Of a stretch of 64,000 nucleotides of DNA, positions 8,496 through 18,157 are shown piece after piece. A program made the position numbers and the translations under genes. The notes beneath the pieces were generated by a model. That model made no database searches. It saw nothing but the letters and a program-made list of their open reading frames with translations, and was not told the DNA's origin. This DNA comes from Polynucleobacter wuianus (GTDB taxonomy: Bacteria > Pseudomonadota > Gammaproteobacteria > Burkholderiales > Burkholderiaceae). Each line of letters starts with the position of its first letter. Position 1 is the first letter of the stretch. The stretch is taken from NCBI RefSeq assembly GCF_001659725.1, contig NZ_CP015922.1:1116001-1180000 (forward strand). The letters are read 5' to 3'.

Positions 8496-11400
8496 CTAAA
8501 AACCAACTGTGTACGTAACCATTGCAGTCGTGGTGCTAACGGATTTAAATGGCTCTTGTCGATAGATGCCGGTCACACCAATGCGCTGGTTTTTTTCTAC
8601 ATCATAATAAGCACCCACAGTTGCAGTAGGTCTGGTTTTTACTGGGTTCGGATTAAAGTTTATTGTTGTTAAGGTGCCTAAATCGGGATTTGTACCCAAG
8701 TAAGATCCATTACTGGTTTTGGTATCAGACTCTATACCAGCACTTGCAAAGAAAGTAGTCGCGGGAATGCCTTTATAGCTTGCACCCACGCCTGCCAAAG
8801 CGGTGGTCGCATTCGTATTAACCGCACCAAAGGTCATTGGAGCATAGACGGATGCCGTACTTTGCTCTGTATATCCACCCATATTATTTTGGGTATAACG
8901 CATTCCAAGGTATGGTGAAACAACGGTGTTGTCAGTGACACCAAAACCATATTTTCCAATAATTTGTGCGCCTTGACTAATTAAGGCAGAACCACCAGAA
9001 CCCGGCTCAGAGCTACCTACTACTTGTCGTGTCACAGTCGCATTCTTCTTGCCGTAGGCTGCTGCTACTTTGGCTTCCCAGCCTGTGCCATTAGCAACAT
9101 CTTCTGCCCACACCCCAAAGACACCAATGAGTGGTGAGTTATTGCCCAATTTGACTCCACTAGGTGCATTAGCAACGGATAAGTTCTGATCAGCATAAGC
9201 GCCGATGCGGGTATTATCATCAAGTCGATAGGCAGCAATCAAAAGACCACTCGTATTATTTAACCCATTGGAGGCTTGCACAGCAGTATTGCGACCACCT
9301 GCTGATACACAAATATTATGTATATCAAACACTGGGCAATCATAAGTAAAGCTATTTGCAAGCACCGTATTTTGCAAGGTAAAAATTGGTTGCAATGCGT
9401 TAGCGGTATTCACTAAAGATTGCTGTGAGTCCGCAGTTGCAGGACCTAATACCAAATACACATCATTCGGATCATATGCCAAGGAGTAACGTAATGGTGT
9501 CACGCTAGAAAGATTAGATGAAAATGTCCCAAACGTTCCAGAAACGCCATTACCTGTCATTAAGGTATACCGCCCTACTCTGTAAGTGCCGCCGCTCGCT
9601 GCTAAATTTAAAGTACCAGCTACCGTAACAGCACCAGCAACATTAACCTGTTGATTATTATTAGGCGAGATCGTCATCAATAAAGTGCCGGATGATGTCT
9701 GGGTATAAGTACCGCCTAGGGCAACATTGCCGGTCTTGGCAGTCACATCAAATTTACCCGTGTTATTGACCGTACTACTAGTGGTAATCGATCCATTGCC
9801 AGATAAGGCCAGAGTTGCAGCTGGATTAATCGTTGTTGCACCAGTATAAGTATTAGTGCCCGTGAGTGTTTGTGTACCACCAGTCAGGGTCACTCCTCCA
9901 GTGCCGCTGATCACGCCATCAAAAGTGCCGCTACCAGCACCATTGGATGCACCATTGGTAATAGTTAAGGTTTGCGCTCCTAAGAGAGCTTGACCATTAC
10001 CAGACAAGGTAGTGATCGATGTGCCACTGGTCGTTGCTGAAATATCAAAGCTGCCGTTATCCACTACGCCCCTGGAGGTGGCAATCGAACCGGTACCAGA
10101 TAGTGCTAAGGTAGCCCCGGTATCAATCGTGGTAGTGCCGGTGTAAGTGTTGGTGCCCGTGAGGGTTTGTGTACCAGCAGCAACCGTGACAGAGCCACCA
10201 GTAGCACTTGAACTACCGTCGGCAGAACCATCAGCGATCACGCCACTATAAGTACCACTCGCATTAGACAGTGTTAGGTTTTGCGCTCCTAAGAAAACGG
10301 TGTTCTCTATGCCGACATCTGCTAAGGATTGAATCGTTGCGCCAGCAGTGGTTCCTGAAATATCGAAGTTGGCATAACCCGTTAGGTTCACACCACTCGA
10401 TGTTGCAATTGAACCCGTACCCGTTAACGCTAAGGTTGCTTTGTTCGCGCTAGCAGTACCGCTAATCGTTGTTGCACCAGTATAAGTATTAGTGCCCGTG
10501 AGTGTTTGTGTACCACCAGTCAGGGTCACTCCTCCAGTGCCACTGATCACGCCATCAAAAGTGCCGCTACCAGCACCATTGGATGCACCATTGGTAATAG
10601 TTAAGGTTTGCGCTCCTAAGAGAGCTTGACCATTACCAGACAAGGTAGTGATCGATGCGCCACTGGTCGTTGCTGAAATATCAAAGCTGCCGTTATCCAC
10701 TACGCCCCTGGAGGTGGCAATCGAACCGGTACCAGATAGTGCTAAGGTAGCCCCGGTATCAATCGTGGTAGTGCCGGTGTAAGTGTTGGTGCCCGTGAGG
10801 GTTTGTGTACCAGCAGCAACCGTGACAGAGCCACCAGTAGCACTTGAACTACCGTCGGCAGAACCATCAGCGATCACGCCACTATAAGTACCACTCGCAT
10901 TAGACAGTGTTAGGTTTTGCGCTCCTAAGAAAACGGTGTTCTCTATGCCGACATCTGCTAAGGATTGAATCGTTGCGCCAGCAGTGGTTCCTGAAATATC
11001 GAAGTTGGCATAACCCGTTAGGTTCACACCACTCGATGTTGCAATTGAACCCGTACCCGTTAACGCTAAGGTTGCTTTGTTCGCGCTAGCAGTACCGCTA
11101 ATCGTTGTTGCACCAGTATAAGTATTAGTGCCCGTGAGTGTTTGTGTACCACCAGTCAGAGTCACTCCTCCAGTGCCGCTGATCACGCCATCAAAAGTGC
11201 CGCTACCAGCACCATTGGATGCACCATTGGTAATAGTTAAGGTTTGCGCTCCTAAGAGAGCTTGACCATTACCAGACAAGGTAGTGATCGATGCGCCACT
11301 GGTCGTTGCTGAAATATCAAAGCTGCCGTTATCCACTACGCCCCTGGAGGTGGCAATCGAACCGGTACCAGATAGTGCTAAGGTAGCCCCGGTATCAATC

Positions 11401-13346
11401 GTGGTAGTGCCGGTGTAAGTGTTGGTGCCCGTGAGGGTTACTGTTCCATTACTAGCAGCGCTATTGGTAATCGATAAGCTGCCAGGAACCCCAGAAGCGT
11501 CATCTGAAAATACCCCTGTAAAAGTGGAGGCTAGTCCATTGGCATTGATCAAACCACCATTAGTGGTTATGGTGAAGTTACCGCCGTAGGTATTTGCCAC
11601 ATCCACTAATAATGTTCCACCATCAAAACGATTATTAAAGTTTGGACTTACCCCGCTCACGATACTAGAGGCAATATTAGTGCCATCTGAATTACCAGCA
11701 ACAACAATATCTGGCTTGCCGGAACCACCGGTACAACTTCCGGCAATGGGGCTGTAACATAAATCTAGCCATCCAGCATTCGTAGCATCCTGCAATACTT
11801 GATAGGTGTAACTTGTACCGCCGAGACTTTGGGTATAAGTTTGTGTAGTAAAGCCGGCAAGAGAATTACTCCTCAAAATACCCTGATACAAATTATCTGC
11901 CACTAGGGTTGAGCTTGGTAGCAAAGTAAAGTCATAAGCACCGGAGAAGCTCGCACCACCAGTAATATTCAAAATACTATACGAAGTAGTGCTTGCAATT
12001 TCTAATGTATAGGTACCTGATTGAGCGTAATTTCCAGTGATGGTTGGACTCTTAGCTGCCACCACGGTGAGGTTGCCAGCATTCGTAAAGGTATTACCAG
12101 TCACCAGAGTGACATCATCATTTAAGGTCAGACTTCCGCCCGCATTAACATTAAATGTTTTAACATTAAAAGTATTTGCAGTAGAAAAAGTACCCACCGC
12201 ATTAACGGTAGTATTAGAACCAGTAACAGCGCCAGTAATTGTTCCCGCGGCACCATTCAGATTAATTGTTCCAGGGGTCGCATTGAAAGTTACCGGCCCA
12301 TTTATTTGACCACTATTGTCAAGCGTTAAAGCAGTAACAGTATTGGCATAGACCGTACCATTAATCACGCCCGATGATTCATTCGTAATGCCGCCACCAA
12401 CACTTCCGGTAATGTTAATAGCATAGCTATCAGGATTATTAGTGTGATTAATAATCCCGAAATTATCAATGCCGCCAGTGGCAGTACCGCTAATGTTAAT
12501 AGCGCCATTTAAGATGCCAGTAGCGCTATTAGTAATCGCACCAGTAATGTCTCCGGCATTATTAATAGCTACGCCATTGGAGCTGGTAATGGTTCCAGAA
12601 TTGGTAATACCACCTTCAATGTAAGAAGCCACAACTCCAGATGATGCTCCGCCAATAGAAATGCTATAAGAACCGGAACTAATCGTGCCATTATTCGTGA
12701 CGTTGCCAGTCACCCCAGATGAATCAGCAAGAAACATCCCAAAGCCGCCAGCCGTTAATGTGCTACCCGATCCAATGCTCACGCTATCTAAGACAAAACC
12801 ATTGACATAGATACCCCGCTGGGAGCTGGTGAGATCTCCATTGAGATTGATTGCCCCCGCATAATTTCGTGGACTTGGTGCTCCGGTAGGGTTATAGACG
12901 TAACTAATTCCGGCGCTGGTTCCTGTACTGCCGGTGTATTGCAAGAGACCGCCACTATCTACAGTGATGCCACCTAAATTGAGACCAGTTGAACTACTAC
13001 TCACGCCAATTGGAATGCTAGAAGAAACGATTGAACCCGAGCCTGTAATCTCCACCGAGTTAGTAGATAAAGTACACGCGCTAGACGAAGATGAAATCGT
13101 TGATGCGCAGTTTGCAGCAGAGGCGATACCCCTTCCCAATAACAGCGGACCACTCATGAGTAATGTACTGACTAAAGCTGCTGTGAGTGTTCGCAGCCTA
13201 AATGGAATGAGCGCAAAACTTTCAGAAAAAACAATGGTGTTAACTAAGCGGGAACTTACTGAACCGCCAGCAGAGCTCGCGAATTCAGAGGCAACCTGAA
13301 TGAGCCCAGTCGACTTATTAAATACAAGGCGGTAAATTTTATTCAT
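8496..13346 (-). CDS. Type Va autotransporter with beta-strand repeats and extended signal peptide
   Basis: A 1616-residue surface protein. The N-terminus carries the extended signal peptide region of large type V proteins (MNKIYRLVFNKSTGLIQVAS) followed by an ordinary hydrophobic signal ending LGRGIASA. The passenger is Ser/Thr/Gly/Asn-rich with recurring LTGTNTYTGTTTI and LALSGTGSI units, the autotransporter-associated beta-strand repeat that builds a right-handed beta-helix. The last roughly 270 residues form the 12-strand barrel, and the protein ends in TYTVGF with the terminal aromatic required by the BAM complex. The barrel contains two cysteines (about residues 1347 and 1355). No protease or lipase motif was seen, so an adhesin is the likeliest role. 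The passenger contains a 636-bp tandem repeat. Confidence 0.9.
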   Translation of the reverse strand: MNKIYRLVFNKSTGLIQVASEFASSAGGSVSSRLVNTIVFSESFALIPFRLRTLTAALVSTLLMSGPLLLGRGIASAANCASTISSSSSACTLSTNSVEITGSGSIVSSSIPIGVSSSSTGLNLGGITVDSGGLLQYTGSTGTSAGISYVYNPTGAPSPRNYAGAINLNGDLTSSQRGIYVNGFVLDSVSIGSGSTLTAGGFGMFLADSSGVTGNVTNNGTISSGSYSISIGGASSGVVASYIEGGITNSGTITSSNGVAINNAGDITGAITNSATGILNGAINISGTATGGIDNFGIINHTNNPDSYAINITGSVGGGITNESSGVINGTVYANTVTALTLDNSGQINGPVTFNATPGTINLNGAAGTITGAVTGSNTTVNAVGTFSTANTFNVKTFNVNAGGSLTLNDDVTLVTGNTFTNAGNLTVVAAKSPTITGNYAQSGTYTLEIASTTSYSILNITGGASFSGAYDFTLLPSSTLVADNLYQGILRSNSLAGFTTQTYTQSLGGTSYTYQVLQDATNAGWLDLCYSPIAGSCTGGSGKPDIVVAGNSDGTNIASSIVSGVSPNFNNRFDGGTLLVDVANTYGGNFTITTNGGLINANGLASTFTGVFSDDASGVPGSLSITNSAASNGTVTLTGTNTYTGTTTIDTGATLALSGTGSIATSRGVVDNGSFDISATTSGASITTLSGNGQALLGAQTLTITNGASNGAGSGTFDGVISGTGGVTLTGGTQTLTGTNTYTGATTISGTASANKATLALTGTGSIATSSGVNLTGYANFDISGTTAGATIQSLADVGIENTVFLGAQNLTLSNASGTYSGVIADGSADGSSSATGGSVTVAAGTQTLTGTNTYTGTTTIDTGATLALSGTGSIATSRGVVDNGSFDISATTSGASITTLSGNGQALLGAQTLTITNGASNGAGSGTFDGVISGTGGVTLTGGTQTLTGTNTYTGATTISGTASANKATLALTGTGSIATSSGVNLTGYANFDISGTTAGATIQSLADVGIENTVFLGAQNLTLSNASGTYSGVIADGSADGSSSATGGSVTVAAGTQTLTGTNTYTGTTTIDTGATLALSGTGSIATSRGVVDNGSFDISATTSGTSITTLSGNGQALLGAQTLTITNGASNGAGSGTFDGVISGTGGVTLTGGTQTLTGTNTYTGATTINPAATLALSGNGSITTSSTVNNTGKFDVTAKTGNVALGGTYTQTSSGTLLMTISPNNNQQVNVAGAVTVAGTLNLAASGGTYRVGRYTLMTGNGVSGTFGTFSSNLSSVTPLRYSLAYDPNDVYLVLGPATADSQQSLVNTANALQPIFTLQNTVLANSFTYDCPVFDIHNICVSAGGRNTAVQASNGLNNTSGLLIAAYRLDDNTRIGAYADQNLSVANAPSGVKLGNNSPLIGVFGVWAEDVANGTGWEAKVAAAYGKKNATVTRQVVGSSEPGSGGSALISQGAQIIGKYGFGVTDNTVVSPYLGMRYTQNNMGGYTEQSTASVYAPMTFGAVNTNATTALAGVGASYKGIPATTFFASAGIESDTKTSNGSYLGTNPDLGTLTTINFNPNPVKTRPTATVGAYYDVEKNQRIGVTGIYRQEPFKSVSTTTAMVTYTVGF
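9827..11438 (-). repeat. 636-bp tandem repeat, about 2.5 copies, inside the autotransporter passenger
   Basis: The period is exactly 636 bp (212 codons), seen by comparing 10129-10166, 10765-10802 and 11401-11438. Two full copies and a partial third differ by only a few bases, for example a Thr/Ala change at SGTSITT versus SGASITT. Near-identity implies recent duplication and the possibility of copy-number change without loss of frame. Confidence 0.95.
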
Positions 13347-13749
13347 GAGTTCGGTTTAGCAGATTAGATAAACACATTTTTTGTTTTTTTCTGATTGCGT
13401 AATTAATCCAGCGTACTCAATATAATGAAGAAAAATTCTCTTCAGTAATTCTTAAGCAAAACAAAAAAGTAATTATTAATAAAAGTTGTAGAGATTATAT
13501 CGAATATCGCTTGAATTTCCCGATTTCCCGTATTCATTGACCTGGTGAAGCTCTAAGGCGGACAAGGCTTGCTCCTAGAGTGCCAATCGGGTTGGGAGCT
13601 AATGAGCCAGATCATGCTAAAAATCCAATAAAACTACCCTTGTTTTGAAATCAATTTTGGGTGCTGATTAACACCCTGAGCCACACAATCCCAGCAACAA
13701 TAATGCTAGATGATCTAAGGCACAGCTATCAGGAATCAAAGCAACAAGG
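13347..13749. other. Intergenic region without a recognisable gene
   Basis: The first 150 bases are AT-rich and presumably hold the autotransporter promoter, but no convincing -35/-10 pair stands out. A weak hairpin GGGTG-CACCC lies near 13660, without a U-tract. Nothing else is supported. Confidence 0.6.
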
Positions 13750-15384
13750 TTAGACTTTTTTCTTTAGAGCATTCGTCAAACGAACCAATCCAGGGCTGTA
13801 TGTTTTAGGAGGAACACAAGCGCGAATAATAAATAAAGCTTCACTATTTTTTGCCTGCGTTAAAGCTTCATGCAACTCGTTCTCTGTGTGACACAAGATG
13901 CCAGTTCCAACACCAAAAGCCTTAGTAAGCTCTTCTGCATGCAGAGCTGGTATGTCATTGAAAGGCCCATCGATCATCGGACGTTGAGTGCCATAACCTT
14001 GGTTATCCATCACGATAATGATGGGATATACACCATGATGAACTGCGCTCAGCGCTTCTAAACCTGTCATTAAAAAAGCACCGTCACCTACTAGCACCAT
14101 GGGTCTGGTATTTGGGTCGGCTTTACCAGCTCCTAAAGCGGCCGGTACCGCATATCCCATGGTGGCGTAATACGCACTTGCCAAAGTGAGCGTCTGGGCC
14201 GGCAAGTCTACAGACGCAAAAAGACAATCACCTGGGTCTACTATTAAACGGGTTTTGTGATCGATAAAACCAGCAATACATGCCATGATACTTTCCACCA
14301 GCAATGCTTTACCCGCCTGCGGAGTAAACGTATTCTGTCGCCTAACAACTTGACCACCCTCTTGATAAGCTCTTTGCTTGCCAGCCTGAATGAGCGCAGG
14401 TAAAAATGCCCACAGTGGAACATCGTGATAAGTATGAAAACCGATGTTGACATGAGTGTCAGTACATTCAATTACCTGACCCCTTTCTAGGTGATCGGTA
14501 AATCCACCCATCACTAAATCACCGTACAACACACCAAACGAAATCAAGGGCTTTGCGCTCTCTACTTGCTGCACAACCGAATCGCTACTGACCGCTCCCA
14601 TATAAACACCCAATGCTAGCGGATGCGTTTCAAGAATCACCCCTTTTGAAAGTGAAGTGGTAGCCATGGGCACACCGAAATATTCCGTAAAGGCTAAGAG
14701 TTCAGGTCCAAGTTTGCGACGCACCGCCATGACCCCTGCAACGGAAACCGCATCTCCAGAAGCTTCTAATAAGTCTAAGGTTTCTTCAACGGCTAGCTCT
14801 AAACGTGTTGGATGCACTTTTGGTAAATCAATAACAAGACTACCCACGCGATCATGCACTGGTACATCCACCATATCTCTGGGGATTTCAATATAACCCG
14901 GGCGTTGATGGGCAATCATCTGACTCAGGACATGATCAATCTCTTGCGTGATCGTTAATGGATTGCTTAAAACAGCCTGAGCAATTGTGATGTCTTTAAA
15001 TACTTCTAGCTGAGTATCAAAGTTTTTAACTTTATGGTGCAGCAAGGGGTCACCTTGTCGCTCGGCAAGACCTGGTGATCCACTTAGGATTAATAGAGGT
15101 ACATTTTCTGCCCAAGCTCCCGCTGTTGCATTAACCACCTTAAACCCACCTACTGAATAAGTTACCGCGCAGACCCCTAACCCTCTAATGCGGGCATAGG
15201 CTTCGGCTGCAAATGCGCCACCCTGCTCATCAGCAGTGACTAATACCGGAAAACCAAATTTTGCTAGTCGATCAAATAGCTTAAGGGCAAAGTCACCGAC
15301 TATGCCAAATCCTTCGTCTACACCTAATTCATGAAAGCGACGGATCAAAAATTCGGGAATCGTTGTCATTGCTAAATTATTCAC
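13750..15384 (-). CDS. Thiamine-diphosphate-dependent 2-keto acid decarboxylase (indolepyruvate/phenylpyruvate decarboxylase-like)
   Basis: A three-domain ThDP enzyme of 544 residues that probably converts an aromatic or branched 2-keto acid to an aldehyde. The N-terminal PYR domain has the activating glutamate in TADEQGGAFAAEAYAR (about 52) and a paired histidine LLHHK (about 118) as in pyruvate/indolepyruvate decarboxylases. The C-terminal PP domain has the ThDP/Mg motif VGDGAFLMTG running to MDNQGYG (about 434-466). The start is GTG at 15384, with GGGAG 7 bases upstream; the out-of-frame ATG between them is not used. It follows the Ntn-hydrolase gene by 33 bp in one likely operon. The exact substrate cannot be read from the sequence. 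Confidence 0.85.
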   Translation of the reverse strand: MNNLAMTTIPEFLIRRFHELGVDEGFGIVGDFALKLFDRLAKFGFPVLVTADEQGGAFAAEAYARIRGLGVCAVTYSVGGFKVVNATAGAWAENVPLLILSGSPGLAERQGDPLLHHKVKNFDTQLEVFKDITIAQAVLSNPLTITQEIDHVLSQMIAHQRPGYIEIPRDMVDVPVHDRVGSLVIDLPKVHPTRLELAVEETLDLLEASGDAVSVAGVMAVRRKLGPELLAFTEYFGVPMATTSLSKGVILETHPLALGVYMGAVSSDSVVQQVESAKPLISFGVLYGDLVMGGFTDHLERGQVIECTDTHVNIGFHTYHDVPLWAFLPALIQAGKQRAYQEGGQVVRRQNTFTPQAGKALLVESIMACIAGFIDHKTRLIVDPGDCLFASVDLPAQTLTLASAYYATMGYAVPAALGAGKADPNTRPMVLVGDGAFLMTGLEALSAVHHGVYPIIIVMDNQGYGTQRPMIDGPFNDIPALHAEELTKAFGVGTGILCHTENELHEALTQAKNSEALFIIRACVPPKTYSPGLVRLTNALKKKV

Positions 15385-15417
15385 GCATTACTCCCTGTAA
15401 CCTGTTGAATGAATTGC

Positions 15418-16524
15418 TTATTTAGAAGGATCCGCCCTCAGGAATTCAAAAGGTGTTGCTACTTCAAATTGACTGGCTGTATTTCCCGAGTAAACCTTGC
15501 CGCCAGCAACCGTTAATTTTTTGATTGGCGCACCTTTTGAAAAGTTCAGATCTTTCAGTTCCACCCAAAAGGTATTCGGGGAAGTAGCAGAATCAAAATA
15601 ATAAATTTTGTTCTTCTGATCCGCAACTGTGCGCCAAAGAGTCGAAGCAATATTGGGCTGGCTTGGTGTAGTAATACCTAAAGGCACACTCACGCTACGC
15701 ACTACTCCTAAAGTACTAGCGACCGCTTGATAATCATATTTTCTTTCCGGTATTGCGCTAATGTAATGCGGGTCAGTCGAAGTAGGCACAGCATGAATTA
15801 AAAAAGAGGCTCGCGCAAATCGATCAGCCGCCCGATTAGTACCTGGTAAAAAAGTCAGGCCGCCAATTTCTTGCCAATAAGTATTGAGTGCGAGTTGTTG
15901 GTCAAAGGTCGGTGAATTGGTCATCACCTGAAATTGCCTGCTATGGTGAATAACCTGTTTGCCGTCAACATATTCAAAGATAGCTGAATCACCAGATGCA
16001 TCAGAAATTGATAGATGCAAAGAAGCAGGAACACCGTTAGGTAAGGATGGAGAAATTAAGCGGAAAGGCTCTGTCTTCAGATGGGTAACGGCCTCGTCAA
16101 CTGTTGCAAATTGATCTAGAACATATTGCGCCCAAATAGCAATCGATAAAGGTGGCTTACCATTCGGTTTACCGTAGTCTGACTCAGCTAAATAGAGCAC
16201 ATTGGCAACGAGTCCTTTTTCATTCATGCCATCGGCAGTGCCCACGTCATAAGCTGAGGCGACGATACTGCCATACTTAGAAACCCATTTAGGAGAATGA
16301 TGTCCTGCAGCACCATCTCTACTTACCCCTCTGGGAAAAAGCCAAAGATTGGTATGCATATCTTCAGCCCAATCCATTGAGCGCCCAGTAACGACGGCGT
16401 TATTTTCACCAAGATAAACCACCCTCGTACACGCTTGTGCAGTTGTGATGAATGAAGAAACGAGAAATGCGGCGAGTGACACGCCAACAATGAGGTGTTT
16501 TTTTAGAAGAGCGTGGGGACGCAT
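15418..16524 (-). CDS. Exported Ntn hydrolase, choloylglycine hydrolase/penicillin V acylase family
   Basis: Hydrolyses a linear C-N amide bond; relatives cleave conjugated bile salts, penicillin V or acyl-homoserine lactones. A signal peptide ends TTAQA and cleavage would expose the catalytic cysteine as residue 1 of CTRVVYLGENN. The family's RSMDW block with Arg and Asp follows 16 residues later, and later conserved blocks NEKGL and TNSPTFD (Asn) are present. The start is the ATG at 16524, with AGGGA 7 bases upstream; longer upstream extensions lack a site and would spoil the signal peptide. First gene of a two-gene operon with the keto-acid decarboxylase. Quorum-signal degradation is possible but unproven. 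Confidence 0.85.
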   Translation of the reverse strand: MRPHALLKKHLIVGVSLAAFLVSSFITTAQACTRVVYLGENNAVVTGRSMDWAEDMHTNLWLFPRGVSRDGAAGHHSPKWVSKYGSIVASAYDVGTADGMNEKGLVANVLYLAESDYGKPNGKPPLSIAIWAQYVLDQFATVDEAVTHLKTEPFRLISPSLPNGVPASLHLSISDASGDSAIFEYVDGKQVIHHSRQFQVMTNSPTFDQQLALNTYWQEIGGLTFLPGTNRAADRFARASFLIHAVPTSTDPHYISAIPERKYDYQAVASTLGVVRSVSVPLGITTPSQPNIASTLWRTVADQKNKIYYFDSATSPNTFWVELKDLNFSKGAPIKKLTVAGGKVYSGNTASQFEVATPFEFLRADPSK

Positions 16525-16827
16525 TTGGAGATCCCTTTTAAAGAGGCGTTCAACAAGACAAGAGCATAGAGTTATTACAACATAACCCAAGTCCGTAGAT
16601 CTGATTTTCTTAGGGGGACAGAAAGCAAAACCCTAATCAATCAGGACTACCCGCTTTTTTTAAGAAACCCCATTTATAACAAAGAGGGAAAGTGAGCGCA
16701 TTACCATGCTAAGACACCTTCATCATGGAAGACTCTGAATGCACAATCGCCATCCAAAGCGCTATAGGGAAAGAGCTAGTAGTGGACTAAGAAAACAAAA
16801 ATAGCATCACGACAACGCTACAGAAAC
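16525..16827. other. Intergenic region without a recognisable gene
   Basis: It contains the promoter side of the Ntn-hydrolase gene and the 3' flank of the secreted-protein pseudogene. No ORF, tRNA or riboswitch was recognised; a thiamine riboswitch was looked for because of the ThDP enzyme and was not found. Confidence 0.5.
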
Positions 16828-17399
16828 TTACACCATCAATGCAGTTTCAGAATTGCTCTTCTTGCGACCAAACATCAAGAATAAACAACCCAATAAGAAG
16901 CCCACCTTAGGAGCGAGTGAGCCATCGATTTCAGGGGCACCGACCGGTGAGGATGTCACTGTAAGAAAGTAATTGTTCTCGTTAACATTAAATGCTGGAA
17001 AGCTTGAGAAGATGCTTCTAGTACCGCCATTGGTATAGTTCAACACTATATCTCCACCTGGCAGAATTGCATAAGGAGCATATCCATTACCTAAATATGT
17101 ATTTGTATATATCCCCAGTCTTTTCCTCGAGCCTGGGCATAGCCTACTGCGGAGTCTATATAACTAGAAGCAGTGGTCTCGCTTTGACTGTTCCACCATG
17201 GTGAATTTTGTAAACTTGGTATTGCCCCTGTTTCATTGTAAGTCATGGCATTGTATGTCTCGTAATAGAGGGAGTAGTTATAGTTTGTTGACCCACTAGT
17301 TACGGTAAAACTGTCATAAGGAGTTTGAGCCTGTGCCGCAACACTCATCCATGCACCTAGTGCAAAAGCTACTGTGGTTATTAGTTTTTTGATATTCAT
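16828..17399 (-). pseudogene. Small secreted protein with PEP-CTERM-like sorting tail, frameshifted
   Basis: The 5' frame starts MNIKKLITTVAFALGAWMSV with a signal peptide ending AAQAQ and continues for about 100 residues before a TAG at 17091. A second frame, open without its own start, continues through NGYAPYAILPGGDIVLNYTN and ends with APEIDGSLAPKVGFL, a hydrophobic stretch and FGRKK. That tail (short PE-containing motif, membrane helix, basic cluster) is the architecture of exosortase sorting signals. Removing two bases in the TA run at 17106-17112 joins the frames cleanly as about 190 residues. No exosortase gene is in the window. Function unknown; extracellular matrix or surface attachment is typical of such proteins. 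Confidence 0.6.
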
Positions 17400-17657
17400 T
17401 CTCGCATCCAAAGTCGAGTGGTTAATTGGTATGTTGATCATATATAAGCTTCATATTCATTGGCACTCCCCCAGCCACACTATTTGCACCAAAAAACAAC
17501 AATTTTCAACCATGACTGACTGCTGCTGGCCATTCTCTGCCTGTCAGACACCCCTAAATAGTCTGAGTTGAACGTCCGAAATAGGGTTACAAATGGACAT
17601 TAATTCAAAAAAATACCCCCCCCTGTTTTACATAGAAACGATGATGGGAGGAGGTCA

Positions 17658-17750
17658 TTTGAATCAGCCCACTACCTTCGCATATTCAACCTCAATAGCA
17701 TTAAATATTTCTTCAGGTACTGTTGTTGTAAATTTCTTACGACGGTTAGC
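17658..17750 (-). repeat. Detached copy of a fic gene 3' end (93 bp)
   Basis: Identical over 93 bases to 20745-20837, the last codons and stop of the Fic gene at 20751-22220, in the same orientation. It encodes NRRKKFTTTVPEEIFNAIEV plus the final residues and stop, with no gene attached. It shows that a fic-like gene end was duplicated or left behind during island assembly. Confidence 0.9.
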
Positions 17751-17875
17751 TTTTACGCGATGGCGTGAGGCAGTAGCCTGAGTGATTAGCTCTCACTACA
17801 TGAATTGATTATTGGGGCGATTTGTGTGGGGTTTGAATATTTCTGGGGTTTTTATTTACTTAGCTCCTTAGCTCG

Positions 17876-18003
17876 CTATGGGTCTTTATGCCCAATGTGT
17901 CATTGCGCCACCTTGGGCATAAAAGAGCGTTTCTTTGGTCGTGGCCGTCAAGGGTGTGCAAGCCACCCCGTTGGGGTGCCCTTGACGGAATGAATGCCCA
18001 TAG
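17876..18003. repeat. Structured dispersed repeat, copy A
   Basis: A segment with two perfect hairpins: TGCCCAA/TTGGGCA (arms 17888-17895 and 17913-17920) and CCGTCAAGGG/CCCTTGACGG (17945-17954 and 17979-17988), the latter with an inner CACCCC/GGGGTG stem. CTATGGG (17876-17882) and CCCATAG (17997-18003) can close the whole unit. A diverged second copy lies at 20617-20736, and GGTGCCCTTGACG near 22509 may be a third fragment. No protein coding. It could be a REP/MITE-like element or an RNA. Confidence 0.75.
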
Positions 18004-18055
18004 TCCACATAAGTCCTCTATTGGACTACATACTTTTATCATCAAGTGTGGGACA

Positions 18056-18116
18056 ATAACAAAGTAGATTTTACCTAGATAACAAAGTAAATTTATATGG
18101 AAAAACAAAGTAATTA
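18056..18116 (+). promoter_or_regulatory. Three direct repeats at exact 23-bp spacing upstream of the AbiEi-Fic gene
   Basis: AACAAAGTA begins at 18058, 18081 and 18104, each within a longer ATAACAAAGTARATT-like unit. The equal 23-bp spacing ending 46 bp before the start codon suggests a protein-binding array, plausibly for the gene's own N-terminal winged-helix region. No clear -35/-10 pair was identified between the repeats. Confidence 0.6.
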
Positions 18117-18157
18117 TCTGTATTAAATCCATTTAAATCAATAATTTAAGACAATCA

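Noticed and set aside
10271..11089. Two identical 60-codon plus-strand reading frames 636 bp apart.
   Set aside because: They are antisense shadows of the autotransporter tandem repeat, without start signals of their own.
15385..16827. Thiamine pyrophosphate riboswitch upstream of the ThDP-enzyme operon.
   Set aside because: No conserved THI-box sequence is visible, and ThDP-using rather than ThDP-making genes are rarely so controlled.
17593..17781. Plus-strand reading frame of 62 codons.
   Set aside because: It runs antisense through the duplicated fic 3' end and has no recognisable product.
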